Position numbers and translations under genes: made by a program
Notes under the pieces: generated by a model
The model's database searches: none
The model's input: only the letters and a program-made list of their open reading frames with translations
What the model was told of the DNA's origin: nothing
In this document: piece after piece, positions 63,198 through 64,000 of the stretch
How the letters are laid out: each line of letters starts with the position of its first letter
Numbering within the stretch: the first letter of the stretch is position 1
NCBI RefSeq assembly: GCF_030704305.1
Contig: NZ_CP131935.1
Span: 4,154,001 to 4,218,000 of the forward strand
Source: Massilia sp. R2A-15
Lineage (GTDB): Bacteria > Pseudomonadota > Gammaproteobacteria > Burkholderiales > Burkholderiaceae_D
DNA: 64,000 nt
Direction: 5' to 3'

Positions 63198-64000
63198 TTA
63201 CGCCGTCGCTTCGCCGCCCAGCGCTTCGACGACGTCGGCCATCATCTGCGCCAGTTCGCCCGTCATCATCATCATGTCGTTGTCGAAGCGCTCGTCGTCG
63301 TTGCGGGTCGACGCGTCGTTTTCCTTGATCACGTCGAGCGGCTTGATGCCCTTGATCGCCAGCGACTCGGTCAGCACGAACGAGATCTTGTCGTTCCACG
63401 TCATCGCCAGGCGCGTGCACTGCTTGCCGGCTGCGATGTGGCGGCGGATGTCGTCCGCTTCCAGCGCGTGCTTCACGTAGCGCACCGCAGCCTTGCTCTC
63501 GCCGGTGGCGCGCAGCTCGGTATCCTGATCGACCGTGAAGCCGACCGGCGCCTCGTCCGTCTCCAGCCACGCCGTCATCACCGCAACCGGCGAGCGCTGC
63601 ACGCGCAGGCTCTCGAGTGGCAGCTTGTCGACTGCTTTCAACAGCAGCTTGATCACATCGTCGGCCTTGGCCGGGCTGGCCGCATCGACCACCAGCCAGC
63701 CGTTCACCGGATCGATCCAGGTGTACACGTTGCTGCGGATGCTGAACGCGCGCGGCAGCAGTTCGTCGGCCACGCGCTCTTTCAATTCCTTCATCGCCTT
63801 CTTGCCTGGCGCGAAACCTTGTGCTTCTTCCAGTTCGGCCGCCTTGGCCTTGGCTACCTGGTTGATGACCGAGCCTGGGAGCAGCTTCTTTTCGGTGCCC
63901 AGCTGGATCAGCATCTGCTTGTTGACGACGTGGACCAGGCCGCCGTTCGGACGCGGCTTGTCCCAGCCCTGGCGCAGCAGTTCGTTGCTGGTGGCGGGCA
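63198..64000 (-). CDS. rdgC: Recombination-associated protein RdgC (5' end beyond window)
   Basis: The frame is open through base 64000, so the N-terminus is outside the window; about 267 residues are visible. RdgC features include [65 protein letters not shown] and the acidic end. RdgC is a ring-shaped DNA-binding protein that limits RecA action at forks. An internal ATG at 63914 is not the start, since the upstream codons (GLVHVVNKQ) are RdgC sequence too. Confidence 0.95.
   Translation of the reverse strand, partial: PATSNELLRQGWDKPRPNGGLVHVVNKQMLIQLGTEKKLLPGSVINQVAKAKAAELEEAQGFAPGKKAMKELKERVADELLPRAFSIRSNVYTWIDPVNGWLVVDAASPAKADDVIKLLLKAVDKLPLESLRVQRSPVAVMTAWLETDEAPVGFTVDQDTELRATGESKAAVRYVKHALEADDIRRHIAAGKQCTRLAMTWNDKISFVLTESLAIKGIKPLDVIKENDASTRNDDERFDNDMMMMTGELAQMMADVVEALGGEATA

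Overview
The window is a high-GC chromosome segment from a betaproteobacterium, most likely Oxalobacteraceae (Massilia/Duganella/Telluria type). It opens with the 3' end of dnaA followed by dnaN and gyrB, so it starts just beside the replication origin. The genus suggestion rests on the dnaA-dnaN-gyrB order, protein style, and the abundance of two families of extragenic palindromic repeats. No tRNA, rRNA or CRISPR array was seen, and no intact insertion sequence.

Layout. 1-4.5 kb: replication genes (dnaA end, dnaN, gyrB). 4.6-7.1 kb: a TonB/TolA-like protein with a 24-bp coding minisatellite, and an unknown protein. 7.3-28.6 kb: a 21-kb accessory locus, the main interest of the window. 28.7-36 kb: two large helicase-nuclease-like proteins (DUF3427/PLD helicase; NERD-like UvrD-type helicase) around a Sel1-repeat protein and a PHB depolymerase. 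36.3-46.3 kb: desaturase, cation/proton antiporter, small lipoprotein, EamA protein, a 5-copy tandem palindrome array, a transposase remnant, a thioredoxin-like protein, folE, nudC and a GGDEF protein. 46.3-50.4 kb: a four-gene minus-strand operon with Met/His-rich and His-rich putative metal proteins. 50.5-54.5 kb: two lipoproteins and a Fic protein in AT-rich surroundings. 54.6-64 kb: ssb, uvrA (with a LexA box), pckG, a 2-hydroxyacid dehydrogenase, a small asparaginase-family protein and the 5'-truncated rdgC.

The 7.3-28.6 kb locus looks like a self-contained, phospho-regulated type I secretion system for small double-glycine peptides. It encodes all three export parts: a C39-peptidase ABC transporter with two N-terminal cyclic-nucleotide-binding-like domains, a TolC-type outer-membrane lipoprotein, and an HlyD-type adaptor. 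It also encodes nine small peptides with double-glycine leaders (63-94 aa, no Cys in any core), a cytoplasmic parvulin, and a set of regulators. These are a sigma-54 activator with an intact GAFTGA loop, a membrane Ser/Thr kinase, a PP2C phosphatase, a FHA-GAF-HD-GYP protein, a double-FHA membrane protein, and a secreted SUMF1/FGE-fold protein. Three sigma-54 -24/-12 elements, each with an IHF-like site upstream, precede the three peptide operons; the phosphatase is the last gene of one of them. The set kinase + PP2C + FHA + periplasmic FGE-fold protein resembles the threonine-phosphorylation pathway (TagR-PpkA-Fha-PppA) of type VI secretion, here apparently attached to a type I exporter. That analogy is inference. 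The peptide cores fall into two repeated N/Q/V-rich classes plus two singletons and suggest secreted self-assembling or surface peptides rather than classical bacteriocins.

About thirty copies of an approximately 27-bp palindrome (ggggtcaggtcc...ggaccagacccc and variants) and several copies of a second palindrome family (gtcgttcctgcg...; gtcgtaccagcg...) fill most gene boundaries and in two places supply the 3' end of a reading frame.
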